Below the pieces are notes generated by a model. That model worked only from the letters and a program-made list of their open reading frames with translations. It did not search any database and was not told the DNA's origin. The position numbers were made by a program, and so were the translations under genes. A stretch of 64,000 nt of DNA from Flavobacterium ovatum (lineage in GTDB: Bacteria > Bacteroidota > Bacteroidia > Flavobacteriales > Flavobacteriaceae): assembly GCF_040703125.1 (NCBI RefSeq), contig NZ_CP160035.1:992001-1056000 (forward strand), read 5' to 3'. This document shows, one piece after another, positions 37,012 through 45,400 of this stretch (within the stretch, counting starts at the first letter, position 1; the number at the start of each line of letters is the position of its first letter).

Positions 37012-37895
37012 GGTTTGGGTTTTAAATTTTGAAACGAAATAGTTTTAGCATAAAAAGTAATTCGTATTCCTAAAAGTAGAAAAACAGCGCCAATTATCCT
37101 AAACCAACCCATCTTTTCGTCTAAAAATAACCAAGCCAAAAATGTGGCTAGCACTGCTTGTCCCAATAAACTCAATGAAACTCTAGTAGCTCGCAAATGT
37201 TGAGTCGCATAACTTATTAATAACCAAGCAGTCAATTGACAAATGGCTCCTTGAACAAACAAAACAATCCAAGCTTCATTGGTAAACCCTGTAAATGATT
37301 CTTCAGTAAGCAAACAAATTAGTCCTAAAAATATACTTGATGACACCAGAACGATAGTCATAAAGGAAAGTACTTCTATTTTCGACAAAATATCTTTACT
37401 CATTAATATATAGGTAGCGTAAAGCATACCTGATAACAAAGCTAATGTAAAAGCCAAGTCAAAGTTGAGATTTGTAAATACCTCAAAACCAACTAACATT
37501 ACCATCCCCAAAAGTGCGACTAGTGTTCCAATCCAAAAATTAGTAGCCGGTTTTTTTTTCAAAAATAAAAAAGAACCCAAGCCCACCCAAACAGGAGATA
37601 AGTTTGCCAATAAAGTAGCTTGAGTTGCCGATGATTGTTGAATAGCAACATTCCAAATCGCAATATCTGTCGCAAACACAATTCCCGAAATAATTGCTAA
37701 TATTAAAATCTTGCAGTTCGGAAGTTGGAACTTTTTAGTGACTATAATATAAGGAAGTAGCAAAATAGCCGCAATAAACATTCGATAAAATGCCGAAATC
37801 AATCCGCCTGTCAATTGCAAACGTACCAAAATAGGAAAGATAGAGATACATAGTATTCCTATCGTTAAAGCTATTTTTGGTTTGGTATTGGTCAT
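37008..37895 (-). CDS. EamA/DMT-family transporter
   Basis: 295 residues with ten predicted membrane helices in two EamA repeats (5-140 and 150-285). Similar in fold to the other EamA protein at 10302-11246 but not a close copy. Substrate unknown. Coupled to the HAD hydrolase gene by a four-base overlap. Confidence 0.85.
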   Translation of the reverse strand: MTNTKPKIALTIGILCISIFPILVRLQLTGGLISAFYRMFIAAILLLPYIIVTKKFQLPNCKILILAIISGIVFATDIAIWNVAIQQSSATQATLLANLSPVWVGLGSFLFLKKKPATNFWIGTLVALLGMVMLVGFEVFTNLNFDLAFTLALLSGMLYATYILMSKDILSKIEVLSFMTIVLVSSSIFLGLICLLTEESFTGFTNEAWIVLFVQGAICQLTAWLLISYATQHLRATRVSLSLLGQAVLATFLAWLFLDEKMGWFRIIGAVFLLLGIRITFYAKTISFQNLKPKP

Positions 37896-38046
37896 TTTTT
37901 GGTTTATTTAAAACAAATTTCACTGTAATTGTAAAGTGAAAATTTGAGATATGACTAGTCTTTTTATCATTAAGTTAGTTCAAGAAAGATTGTTTTGCTT
38001 AACAAGATATTTCTTTGTGGTTTTAAAAACATTTGATTTCTATTTT

Positions 38047-38670
38047 TCAATTGAAAAATCGATCTTCTTTCCAATTTGCCACATTGTTTTCGATGTAACT
38101 TTGAATTCGTTCAAACGAATCCGAATCGCGAATAATATTATCGTGAAAACGTTCTTGCCATTTAAAATCAACATGAATATAATGACTGTTTTTGGTTACT
38201 ACCGATTTGTAAGAACGTATAATGGTTGAAATTGAACCTGATTTTGGTGAAATCATAGCCATTTGTTCGTCTTTATTACCGTTTTCGGTAGAGACGTTGC
38301 ATTGCAACGTCTCTACACGCAACGTCTCTACACGCAACGTCTCTACACGCAACGTCTCTACACGCAACGCCTCCATATTATCTTTTTTATCAATAATCAA
38401 TATTCCATGAATATGATTGGGCATTATCTGAAAATTTCCTAATTCCACAAACGGAAAATGTTTGGGAATGTCTAACCAAAATCGATTCGCCAATTGGCCA
38501 ATTTCGGTAAATAGCATTTCGTTATTATTATTTACGGATACAATTTCGCCAAAAAAATGTTCTCGGTTTCCAGTACAAATGGTTATGAAATAAGCACCAT
38601 TTTTTCCGTAATCCCAATTTTTTAAACGGCTGGAGGAGATGCGATATTTATTTTGGAATTTTTCAGACAT
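38047..38670 (-). CDS. REP-associated tyrosine transposase (RAYT, IS200-like fold)
   Basis: 207 residues from the ATG at 38670 (MSEKFQNKYRISSSRLKNWD); upstream in-frame codons are encoded by a REP element. The HUH motif region is MPNHIHGILIID, preceded by FITICTGNREHFFGEI; the downstream Tyr-containing helix reads FHDNIIRD. Between the two halves is a low-complexity insert with ETLRV repeated four times, which is a translated REP and its tandem half-copies (38288-38376). RAYTs mobilise or maintain REP palindromes. The insertion keeps the frame, so the protein may still be active. Confidence 0.85.
   Translation of the reverse strand: MSEKFQNKYRISSSRLKNWDYGKNGAYFITICTGNREHFFGEIVSVNNNNEMLFTEIGQLANRFWLDIPKHFPFVELGNFQIMPNHIHGILIIDKKDNMEALRVETLRVETLRVETLRVETLQCNVSTENGNKDEQMAMISPKSGSISTIIRSYKSVVTKNSHYIHVDFKWQERFHDNIIRDSDSFERIQSYIENNVANWKEDRFFN
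38288..38316. repeat. REP palindrome inside the RAYT gene
   Basis: Left arm GTAGAGACGTTGCA, one central base, then its inverted copy. Same palindrome as the elements at 38687-38712 and 38926-38950. It lies in frame inside the transposase coding sequence. Confidence 0.9.
38317..38376. repeat. Tandem 15-bp repeat derived from a REP half
   Basis: The unit ACGCAACGTCTCTAC occurs three times exactly and a fourth time in degenerate form, directly next to the REP. It equals the right REP arm with a two-base change. A multiple of three keeps the RAYT frame and encodes the repeated residues ETLRV. Confidence 0.9.
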
Positions 38671-38686
38671 TGTAGTATCGTTTGCG

Positions 38687-38712
38687 GTAGAGACGTTGCA
38701 CTGCAACGTCAC
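38687..38712. repeat. REP palindrome upstream of RAYT
   Basis: GTAGAGACGTTGCA, C, then TGCAACGTC with the outermost right arm diverged (AC). It overlaps the longest frame upstream of the chosen RAYT start. Confidence 0.85.
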
Positions 38713-38844
38713 TTGATTGTGGACGTTAGCAATGACGAATATAATAAATATGTCAAAGACAAATGCATTACAAAAAAAGAATCATATTGGTTATAAAATT
38801 TTTGTGGTTAAACGATAAAATATTTTGCGTTTAAATAAAAAGAA

Positions 38845-38930
38845 GTTAAGGGTGAAAAGAAATTACGTTTTGGTTGAAATTATAAAGGTTGCGGTTGAAA
38901 AGAGAAACGTTGTGGTTAAAAAAAAAGAGA
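38845..38930. repeat. Degenerate tandem repeat of about 21 bp
   Basis: Four successive units of 21, 21, 21 and 23 bases share GTTGNGGTTGAAAAGAGAAA-like sequence (starts near 38845, 38866, 38887 and 38908). They run directly into the REP at 38926, whose left end begins like one more unit. No gene lies in 38713-38976. Confidence 0.6.
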
Positions 38931-38950
38931 CGTTGCAGTGCAACGTCTCT
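38926..38950. repeat. REP palindrome downstream of metG, upstream of RAYT
   Basis: Left arm AGAGACGTTGCA, a central G, then the inverted arm. Perfect 12-base arms. Confidence 0.9.
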
Positions 38951-38976
38951 ACGGATATAAATTACCTTTTATATTC

Positions 38977-41046
38977 TTAACTAATCATATCTCCATTAGG
39001 AACTCCCTCTGCGTCTGGATTAATAAATACCAATTTCCCTTCGGCATTTGTAGCCATCAAAATCATACCTTGACTTTCTACACCACGCAACGCTCTTGGT
39101 GCTAAATTTACCAAAACACTCACACGTTTTCCGATGATGTCTTCTGGTTTGAAACTTTCGGCAATTCCCGAAACAATAGTGCGAACGTCAATTCCAGTAT
39201 CTACTTTCAAAACCAAAAGTTTGTTTGCCTTTGGCATTTTCTCAGCTTCTAGAATGGTACCCACGCGAATATCCATTTTGGCGAAATCCTCAAACTGAAT
39301 CGTTTCTTTTTGTGGTTCTGCTTTTTTGTTCTCTGCGATGTTGGCGGTTTTTGTAGCTTCCAATTTATCTATTTGTTTTTGAATTTCTTCGTCTTCTATT
39401 TTTGCAAAAAGCAATTCTGCTTGTCCTATTTGGTGTCCAGCTGCCAATAAATCTGAAGATTCCGAAATCGTATCCCAAGTTATAGGAGCGTCTGTTGCTG
39501 TTATATTCAATATGCGTTTCAATTTCTCAGAGGTAAACGGCAAGAATGGCTCACAAAGTGTACTCAATGCTGCCGAAATCTGCAAGGCAACATACATTTG
39601 TGTTTGCACACGTTCTGGATTGTCTTTGATTACTTTCCAAGGCTCTTCGTCAGCCAAATATTTATTACCCAAACGAGCAACATTCATCAATTCGCCCAAA
39701 GCTTCTCTAAAACGGTAACGCTCAATTGAACTCGAAATCACAGCAGGATACGCTTTCAATTCCGCTAATGTTTGTTCGTCCACTTCGCTCAATTCGTTTG
39801 GTGCTGGAACTATTCCATTATAATATTTATTAGTCAACACCACCACACGGTTGATGAAGTTTCCAAAAATAGCCACCAATTCATTGTTATTTCTAGCTTG
39901 AAAATCCTTCCAAGTAAAGTCGTTGTCCTTAGTTTCTGGAGCGTTTGAGGTCAATGAGTAACGCAAAACATCTTGCTGACCCGGAAATTCTTCCAAGTAT
40001 TCATGCAACCAAACTGCCCAGTTTTTAGATGTTGATAATTTGTTTCCTTCCAAGTTCAAGAACTCATTTGCAGGTACGTTATCGGGCAAAATATAACTTC
40101 CTTCCGCTTTCAACATCGCTGGGAAAATCACACAGTGAAAAACAATATTGTCTTTCCCTATAAAGTGAACCAACTTCGTGTCTTGGTCTTTCCAATACGG
40201 TTCCCAATCTTTTCCTTCGCGCAAAGCCCATTCTTTGGATGCCGAGATGTATCCAATAGGAGCATCAAACCATACATATAATTTTTTACCTTCGGCGCCA
40301 GGAAGCGGAACGTCAATTCCCCAGTCCAAGTCACGCGTCACGGCACGAGGCTCAAGACCACCGTCAATCCAAGATTTTACTTGACCGTAAACATTCGGTT
40401 TCCAGTCGTTTTTATGTCCTTCCAGAATCCACTCTCTCAAAAAAGCATCGTATCTGTCCAAAGGCAAAAACCAGTGTTTAGTAGCTTTCATCACTGGAAC
40501 TTCTCCTGTAATGGTCGATTTTGGATTAATCAAATCGGTAGCGTTCAAGGTCGAACCACATTTTTCACATTGGTCGCCATACGCTTCTTCGTTGCCACAT
40601 TTTGGGCATGTTCCTGTTACAAAACGGTCTGCCAAAAACTGGTCAGCTTTTGCATCGTATAATTGTTCCGTAACTTCCTCAATAAAATCACCTTGGTTGT
40701 ACAATTTCTTGAAAAATTCCGAAGCCGTATCATGATGAATTTGTGCCGAAGTACGCGAGTAATTGTCAAACGAAACTCCAAAATCTACGAATGATTTTCG
40801 GATAATCGTATCGTATTTATCAATCACTTCCTGAGGGGTAATACCTTCTTTCTTCGCTTTCATCGAAATCGCCACACCGTGCTCATCGCTTCCACACACA
40901 AACAAAACATCTTTGTCGTGCGCTCTCAAATAACGAGAATAAATATCAGCAGGAACGTAAACCCCCGCCAAATGCCCAATATGAATGGGTCCGTTAGTAT
41001 AAGGCAAAGCAGCAGTTATGGTATATCTTTTCGGATTCTGTATCAT
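38977..41046 (-). CDS. metG: Methionyl-tRNA synthetase
   Basis: 689 residues. Class I signature [11 protein letters not shown] near 16-26, zinc knuckle [23 protein letters not shown]-type loop [11 protein letters not shown], anticodon-binding helical domain about 400-550, a Lys/Glu/Ala-rich linker, then a C-terminal EMAP/OB-fold tRNA-binding domain (about 590-689, [16 protein letters not shown]). It charges tRNA-Met. Length and domain set are typical of Bacteroidota MetG. Confidence 0.97.
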   Translation of the reverse strand: MIQNPKRYTITAALPYTNGPIHIGHLAGVYVPADIYSRYLRAHDKDVLFVCGSDEHGVAISMKAKKEGITPQEVIDKYDTIIRKSFVDFGVSFDNYSRTSAQIHHDTASEFFKKLYNQGDFIEEVTEQLYDAKADQFLADRFVTGTCPKCGNEEAYGDQCEKCGSTLNATDLINPKSTITGEVPVMKATKHWFLPLDRYDAFLREWILEGHKNDWKPNVYGQVKSWIDGGLEPRAVTRDLDWGIDVPLPGAEGKKLYVWFDAPIGYISASKEWALREGKDWEPYWKDQDTKLVHFIGKDNIVFHCVIFPAMLKAEGSYILPDNVPANEFLNLEGNKLSTSKNWAVWLHEYLEEFPGQQDVLRYSLTSNAPETKDNDFTWKDFQARNNNELVAIFGNFINRVVVLTNKYYNGIVPAPNELSEVDEQTLAELKAYPAVISSSIERYRFREALGELMNVARLGNKYLADEEPWKVIKDNPERVQTQMYVALQISAALSTLCEPFLPFTSEKLKRILNITATDAPITWDTISESSDLLAAGHQIGQAELLFAKIEDEEIQKQIDKLEATKTANIAENKKAEPQKETIQFEDFAKMDIRVGTILEAEKMPKANKLLVLKVDTGIDVRTIVSGIAESFKPEDIIGKRVSVLVNLAPRALRGVESQGMILMATNAEGKLVFINPDAEGVPNGDMIS

Positions 41047-41158
41047 TTTTCTATTTTATTGGGTGCAAAAATAATCAATTTTACCTTAGGGACAAGTCAC
41101 ATCACAATAGTAGTTTATATAGGTTTTTTTAGGAGCTATTCCCGCTATCCGTTTCAAT

Positions 41159-41190
41159 CTTTTTATCCCGAAAAAAATCGGGATAAAAAG
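41159..41190. repeat. Inverted repeat of a dispersed intergenic element
   Basis: Arms CTTTTTATCCCGA and TCGGGATAAAAAG flank an A-run, within CTATTCCCGCTATCCG...ACTATCAGGGCTAGGGCATT. The palindrome TCCCGAAATTTCGGGA at 49941-49956 shares the core. It looks like a flavobacterial repeat element and could also act as a terminator. Confidence 0.5.
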
Positions 41191-41379
41191 GATTTCCACT
41201 ACTATCAGGGCTAGGGCATTTCGTTTTCGAGAATGTTTTTTGGTTTAATTTGTCAATTCAGATAAAGAAGGAATCTCATTCATAATTACTAAATAGTGAA
41301 TAAAATATAAATAGGATAGTTAAGAACAACGTATATATTTTAGTGAACTTATAGGTGTTTCTGATTGGATAGATAGTTA

Positions 41380-41625
41380 TTATTCAAACAAATCATTTTC
41401 AATAATATCTAAGTAACGGACAATTTTCAACATCGTGTTAATGTTCACTTCTTGTTTCTCCGTGATGTATTTTCTTGAATTTTCAACATCCATATCTGCA
41501 TCATGGGCAACCTCTCTTGTTTTTAATCCTTATTTCTTTAATGATTTCCAAAATTCGTTTCAGAAGAACTATAATATCTTGACTTATTTCCTAATTCGTT
41601 TTTCCATTTCGGAATTTACCTTCAT
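41380..41625 (-). pseudogene. Decayed XRE-type HTH regulator
   Basis: Translated pieces in three frames line up as one protein: MKVNSEMEKRIRK, then QDIIVLLKRILEIIKEIRIK, then GLKTREVAHDADMDVENSRK followed by NTMLKIVRYLDIIENDLFE and a stop at 41380. The last piece is the helix-turn-helix of an XRE/Cro regulator. At least two frameshifts and stop codons break the gene. The remaining intergenic DNA (41191-41379 and 41626-42016) shows no gene. Confidence 0.65.
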
Positions 41626-42016
41626 CTTATTTTATATTAAGTGATTGTGATACTCAAATTGTATGCAACCGAATAGTTTAAAAATATATTCACATCAAGT
41701 AAAAGGGTTGAATTAAAAAATATTTTGCCCAAATGAGGAAAACCGTAATGTATCTGAAAATTAATGGTAGTACTTTGAAAAAACTAAATCTAGTAAACTA
41801 ATAAATCTAGTTTTTATTACATAAACACAATTAATTATTAATGAAAAGTACAAAACGTTTTTATGAAAAATCTTTTCAAAAAATATAAGATTAAAAAAAG
41901 AATAATACTTAAAAATGAATGGCATTAAGCAAATATGCCAAAATAATAAAAAAGGTGGAGTCCAGAAACCACTTTAAAAAACGGACAACCTTTAGAATTT
42001 AAAAAGAAAACACAAA

Positions 42017-43315
42017 ATGAAAAATCAATTACTTGTATTGGGGCTAATAATTTGCTCGGGGACATTTATTCAAGCTCAAGAAAAACCCGTAGATTTAAAA
42101 TTTCGCAGAAGTTCTTTGCATACAATGGTTATTGAATCAGATAAATTTCCTAAAAAAGACGTAGTGCTTAACGCATTTAACAACGCACCTTTTCCTGAAA
42201 AATATAATGACCATCAAATTGGGGAAAAATCATTTAATCCTAGTAATTATACCTTAACGGCTGAAGAAAAAGCAACAATATATAAAACTTCAAAACTTGG
42301 TGCCTTTGCATCAAGTGCAACAGGTATAGAAATTGATTCTCTTTCAAAAGAACTTCCGTTTAGAATTCAAAAGTATTTAACGAAAGAAAAAATAGCCAAT
42401 AAAGTAGTAGCTAAATGGTACAACAGACATTCAGACGGTAGTTTTGACGATGAATTAATTGCTGAAAGAGGTATTTTCAATGCTTCATTTCTTGAATCAA
42501 AAGCTGCTATGTCTGCTTCTGATGGAAATGCACTTCTAAAGACCGCTGGTCTCGATTTAATCGACAACACATTTGTAGTTGTTAATAAATTTAATTTTGT
42601 GGCAAATGAACCTGTAGCACGTGCTGTAAGAGATGTAGCAAAAGAAGTAGCTTTGAAAAGTGTACCCGGAATGCTGTTAGATAAAGCAAATAAAGGTATT
42701 GATGCAGTATATGAAAAAACAAAAGAAGGATTTTCTATTTGGGCAACTTCTTATTTATACAAACTAGTTTGGGATGAAGCAACTGTAAATGCTTTCTACA
42801 CTGAACTTTATATGGATAAAGGTACTGTTGATCCTAAAAAGAAATTGGCATTTGATAATTCAGATTTATTCAAACTAGAATTTGTTGGTGACGAAAGTGC
42901 ATCTGGATTAGTAACTTTCTCTTTATCTGAAAAGAGAACTGAAGATCAGGTTATTGAACTCTCTACTAGAAAAATAATCGATAAAGTATATGCAAAACTT
43001 CAAAAAAAATACGATGTGTTTAAAACAAAAACACCGCTATATACTGGAGAACCTATTACGGCAAAAATTGGAAAGAAAGAAGGCTTAGAAGGTGGTGAAA
43101 AATTTGAAGTTCTTGAGCAAAATCAAGATCCAAAAACGGGTGTTGTTACCTATAAAAGTATGGGTACTATTAAAGTGGATAAAGATTTAGTTTGGGATAA
43201 CACCATTGAAGAAGGTGAGATAGTTGATACTGAAAACGTTGCAAAAATAGACAGAACAACATTCTCTGGAGGAAAGAAATTTGCATCAGGAATGTTAATC
43301 AAACAATTAAAATAA
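42017..43315 (+). CDS. Secreted protein of unknown function, first of a five-gene run
   Basis: 432 residues with a signal peptide (1-20, ending FIQAQ). Large alpha/beta body without a family I recognise. The C-terminal part (about 345-430: ITAKIGKKEGLEGGEKFEV and SMGTIKVDKDLVWD) has the look of an SH3-like domain such as the one that ends FlgT: a Gly-rich turn before a hydrophobic strand. That resemblance is by eye. It is followed by a hairpin terminator and four more exported proteins. Confidence 0.6.
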   Translation: MKNQLLVLGLIICSGTFIQAQEKPVDLKFRRSSLHTMVIESDKFPKKDVVLNAFNNAPFPEKYNDHQIGEKSFNPSNYTLTAEEKATIYKTSKLGAFASSATGIEIDSLSKELPFRIQKYLTKEKIANKVVAKWYNRHSDGSFDDELIAERGIFNASFLESKAAMSASDGNALLKTAGLDLIDNTFVVVNKFNFVANEPVARAVRDVAKEVALKSVPGMLLDKANKGIDAVYEKTKEGFSIWATSYLYKLVWDEATVNAFYTELYMDKGTVDPKKKLAFDNSDLFKLEFVGDESASGLVTFSLSEKRTEDQVIELSTRKIIDKVYAKLQKKYDVFKTKTPLYTGEPITAKIGKKEGLEGGEKFEVLEQNQDPKTGVVTYKSMGTIKVDKDLVWDNTIEEGEIVDTENVAKIDRTTFSGGKKFASGMLIKQLK

Positions 43316-43321
43316 TATACT

Positions 43322-43356
43322 AACCATTTCAATTTATTCAAATTGAAATGGTTTTT
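43322..43356 (+). terminator. Internal terminator or attenuator
   Basis: AACCATTTCAATTT, loop ATTC, AAATTGAAATGGTT, then a T run. It lies between the first and second genes of the five-gene run and may reduce expression of the later genes. Confidence 0.8.
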
Positions 43357-43377
43357 TACTTAAATAAACAACGTAAT

Positions 43378-43902
43378 ATGAAAACCATTTTAAAAAAAAT
43401 AAATTTGTCACTAATGCTGTTAATTGCAGTTACTTCAGTAACGAATGCACAGAAAAATAATAAAGCCAATAAAGATACCCAAGCTTGGAGGTATGAAATT
43501 GAAGTAGTGCAAACAGGTACACAAGGAAGTTACCTAATAAAAGTATGGTCGTATTCCAAAAAACCCGAGGTTGCAATTGAACAAGCCAAGAAAAACGCCG
43601 TACACGGAATCATATTCAGAGGCTTTACAGGTACTCAATCTGTTCCAGGTCAAAAATCACTAACCAATAATGTAAATTTGGAAGTAGAAAAAGAAGACTT
43701 TTTCAAACCTTTCTTTTCTGATGGTGGCAAGTATATGAAGTTTGTTTCAATGTCAAACGACGGAGCAGTAGCAGCTGAAGACCGAATGAAAGTAGGTAAA
43801 GAATACAAAATTGGAGTTGTAATCTCAGTCAACATTGCAAACCTAAGAAAAGATTTAGAAGAAGCAGGAGTTATAAAAGCACTAGGTGCTGGGTTTAACT
43901 AA
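43378..43902 (+). CDS. Secreted protein, LPP20/FlgO-like fold (inferred), paralogue of the next gene
   Basis: 174 residues from the ATG at 43378 (MKTILKKINLSLMLLIAVTS signal peptide); the longest frame starts ten codons earlier, in the hairpin region. The core pattern SKKPEVAIEQAKKNAVHGII, FRGFTG, then FFKPFFSDGGKYMKFVSM and KEYKIGVVISVNIANLRKDL matches block by block the lipoprotein encoded next. The AIxxAKxxA helix followed by a strand is seen in LPP20/FlgO-type small outer-membrane-associated proteins. Function unknown. Confidence 0.6.
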   Translation: MKTILKKINLSLMLLIAVTSVTNAQKNNKANKDTQAWRYEIEVVQTGTQGSYLIKVWSYSKKPEVAIEQAKKNAVHGIIFRGFTGTQSVPGQKSLTNNVNLEVEKEDFFKPFFSDGGKYMKFVSMSNDGAVAAEDRMKVGKEYKIGVVISVNIANLRKDLEEAGVIKALGAGFN

Positions 43903-43918
43903 TTAGCAAATAATCAAA

Positions 43919-44398
43919 ATGATATTAAATAAAATACTAATTTGTAGTTTATCCATTGGATTACTATCACTTTTAAGTTGCAATTCTTCAAAATCTTCAA
44001 CAGGTAATTATACATTCAAAACAGAATGTATCAGGACTGAATTTGATGGTACTCTATCTTTAATAACAAGGGGAAGTGGTAACACCAAATCCGAAGCAAT
44101 CGAAAATGCTAAAAGAAAAGCCTTAATTGATGTTCTTTTTCATGGAATTAATGAAGGTAAGCCAGAATGTTATTCAACACCAATAATTTTAGAAATAAAT
44201 GCACGAAAAAAGAACGAAGCTTATTTTGATAGATTTTTCGGAAACAAAAATGAATATAAAAATTTTATTTCTGTAAAAAAAGAACTAAAACCTCTTATTA
44301 AAAGTGTCGATAAAAATATGACTATTGAAATAGAAGTCCGTGTATTAAGAACTGAACTTAAACAAAAAATGATTTCTGATAGAATTCTTAAAAATTAA
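43919..44398 (+). CDS. Lipoprotein, paralogue of the preceding gene product
   Basis: 159 residues with a lipobox LLSLLSC (Cys at 21) so it is a lipoprotein. AIENAKRKALIDVLFHGINE and YFDRFFGNKNEYKNFISVKK correspond to AIEQAKKNAVHGIIFRGFTG and FFKPFFSDGGKYMKFVSM in the upstream protein. LPP20-like fold is inferred. 16 bases after the upstream gene and 7 before the next: one transcript. Confidence 0.6.
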   Translation: MILNKILICSLSIGLLSLLSCNSSKSSTGNYTFKTECIRTEFDGTLSLITRGSGNTKSEAIENAKRKALIDVLFHGINEGKPECYSTPIILEINARKKNEAYFDRFFGNKNEYKNFISVKKELKPLIKSVDKNMTIEIEVRVLRTELKQKMISDRILKN

Positions 44399-44405
44399 TA
44401 ATAAA

Positions 44406-45374
44406 ATGAAAAATAAATATTTGAAAAATACTTTAATAACATTAATGTTATTATTATCAACAACATTATTGTTTTCCCAAGCTGTAAATAAACCATCAAT
44501 AATGGTTTTCCCTTCTGATGATTGGATGGAAAATAATAATTATATGGATGTAGTAGATAATCAAGGTACAAAAACAAAAGTACCAAATTATACGAGAGCT
44601 TTATTGAATGATGATTTAGTTCAAGTAATTAGTACTATTGAAGGTTTAATGAAAGAAAGGAATTATCCTTTAACCAATCTATCTTCTACATTAAAAGATA
44701 TTGCTGACAGAAATGCACTAGCAAACGCTGAAACTAGTGAGGATGGCGCAAGCATTCAAGAAGGTCCAAAAGACAAACTGTTAAGTGCCGCCAGACCAGA
44801 TATCGTTTTATATGTGTTTTGGAAAATTAACTCAATAGGTCCAAAAAAATCAATAACCTTTAGACTTTCGGGCATAGATGCAGGAACAAACAAACCGCAA
44901 GCTACTGCAGATGGAACTGGTAATGAATTAATAGGGGCAACATTACCTGTAATGTTAAAAACATCAGTTTTGTCACATATTGATAATTTTAACGCACAAT
45001 TGATGACGTATTTTGAAGAAATGATTGTTAAAGGTAGAGAAATATCTGTTGAAATTCAAGTATATGACGGTGCTCCAAAAAAACTAAACTCCGAGATAAA
45101 TGAAGATGGAGATGAACTTTCTGATGATATAAAAAAATGGATGAAAGCAAATACGGTAAACGGTGCTTTTACACCTCAAACAAAAACAGCAACAAAAATG
45201 CAGCTTATTTCAGTCAGAATTCCATTAAGAGGTGAAGATGGGGCAGCTTATACAACTGATGACTTTGGTACAGCTCTGAAAAAATACCTAAGAAAAACAT
45301 ATAAATTCCCAAGTTCTAATTATAGCATTGGTACAGGTAAAGCAGTTATAGTAATTGGTGGAAAAAGTCAATAA
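44406..45374 (+). CDS. Secreted DUF6175-like protein
   Basis: 322 residues with a signal peptide (1-25, ending LLFSQ). The segment NKPSIMVFPSDDWMENNNYM, VPNYTRALLNDDLVQVISTI, LLSAARPDIVLYVFWKINSI and GPKKSITFRLSGIDAGTNK fits, as I recall, the DUF6175 family of Bacteroidota exported proteins. No catalytic motif is visible; function unknown. Central gene of the five-gene run. Confidence 0.55.
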   Translation: MKNKYLKNTLITLMLLLSTTLLFSQAVNKPSIMVFPSDDWMENNNYMDVVDNQGTKTKVPNYTRALLNDDLVQVISTIEGLMKERNYPLTNLSSTLKDIADRNALANAETSEDGASIQEGPKDKLLSAARPDIVLYVFWKINSIGPKKSITFRLSGIDAGTNKPQATADGTGNELIGATLPVMLKTSVLSHIDNFNAQLMTYFEEMIVKGREISVEIQVYDGAPKKLNSEINEDGDELSDDIKKWMKANTVNGAFTPQTKTATKMQLISVRIPLRGEDGAAYTTDDFGTALKKYLRKTYKFPSSNYSIGTGKAVIVIGGKSQ

Positions 45375-45400
45375 CCAATCAAACAAATTAAAAAAAAAAC

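Noticed and set aside
38222..38410. Tandem 15-bp repeats considered as a CRISPR array or as a separate ORF
   Set aside because: Units are directly adjacent without spacers, equal a REP arm, and lie in frame inside the RAYT gene.
41435..41644. 69-codon plus-strand frame
   Set aside because: It is antisense to the decayed XRE gene; the minus-strand pieces have clear HTH similarity and this frame has none.
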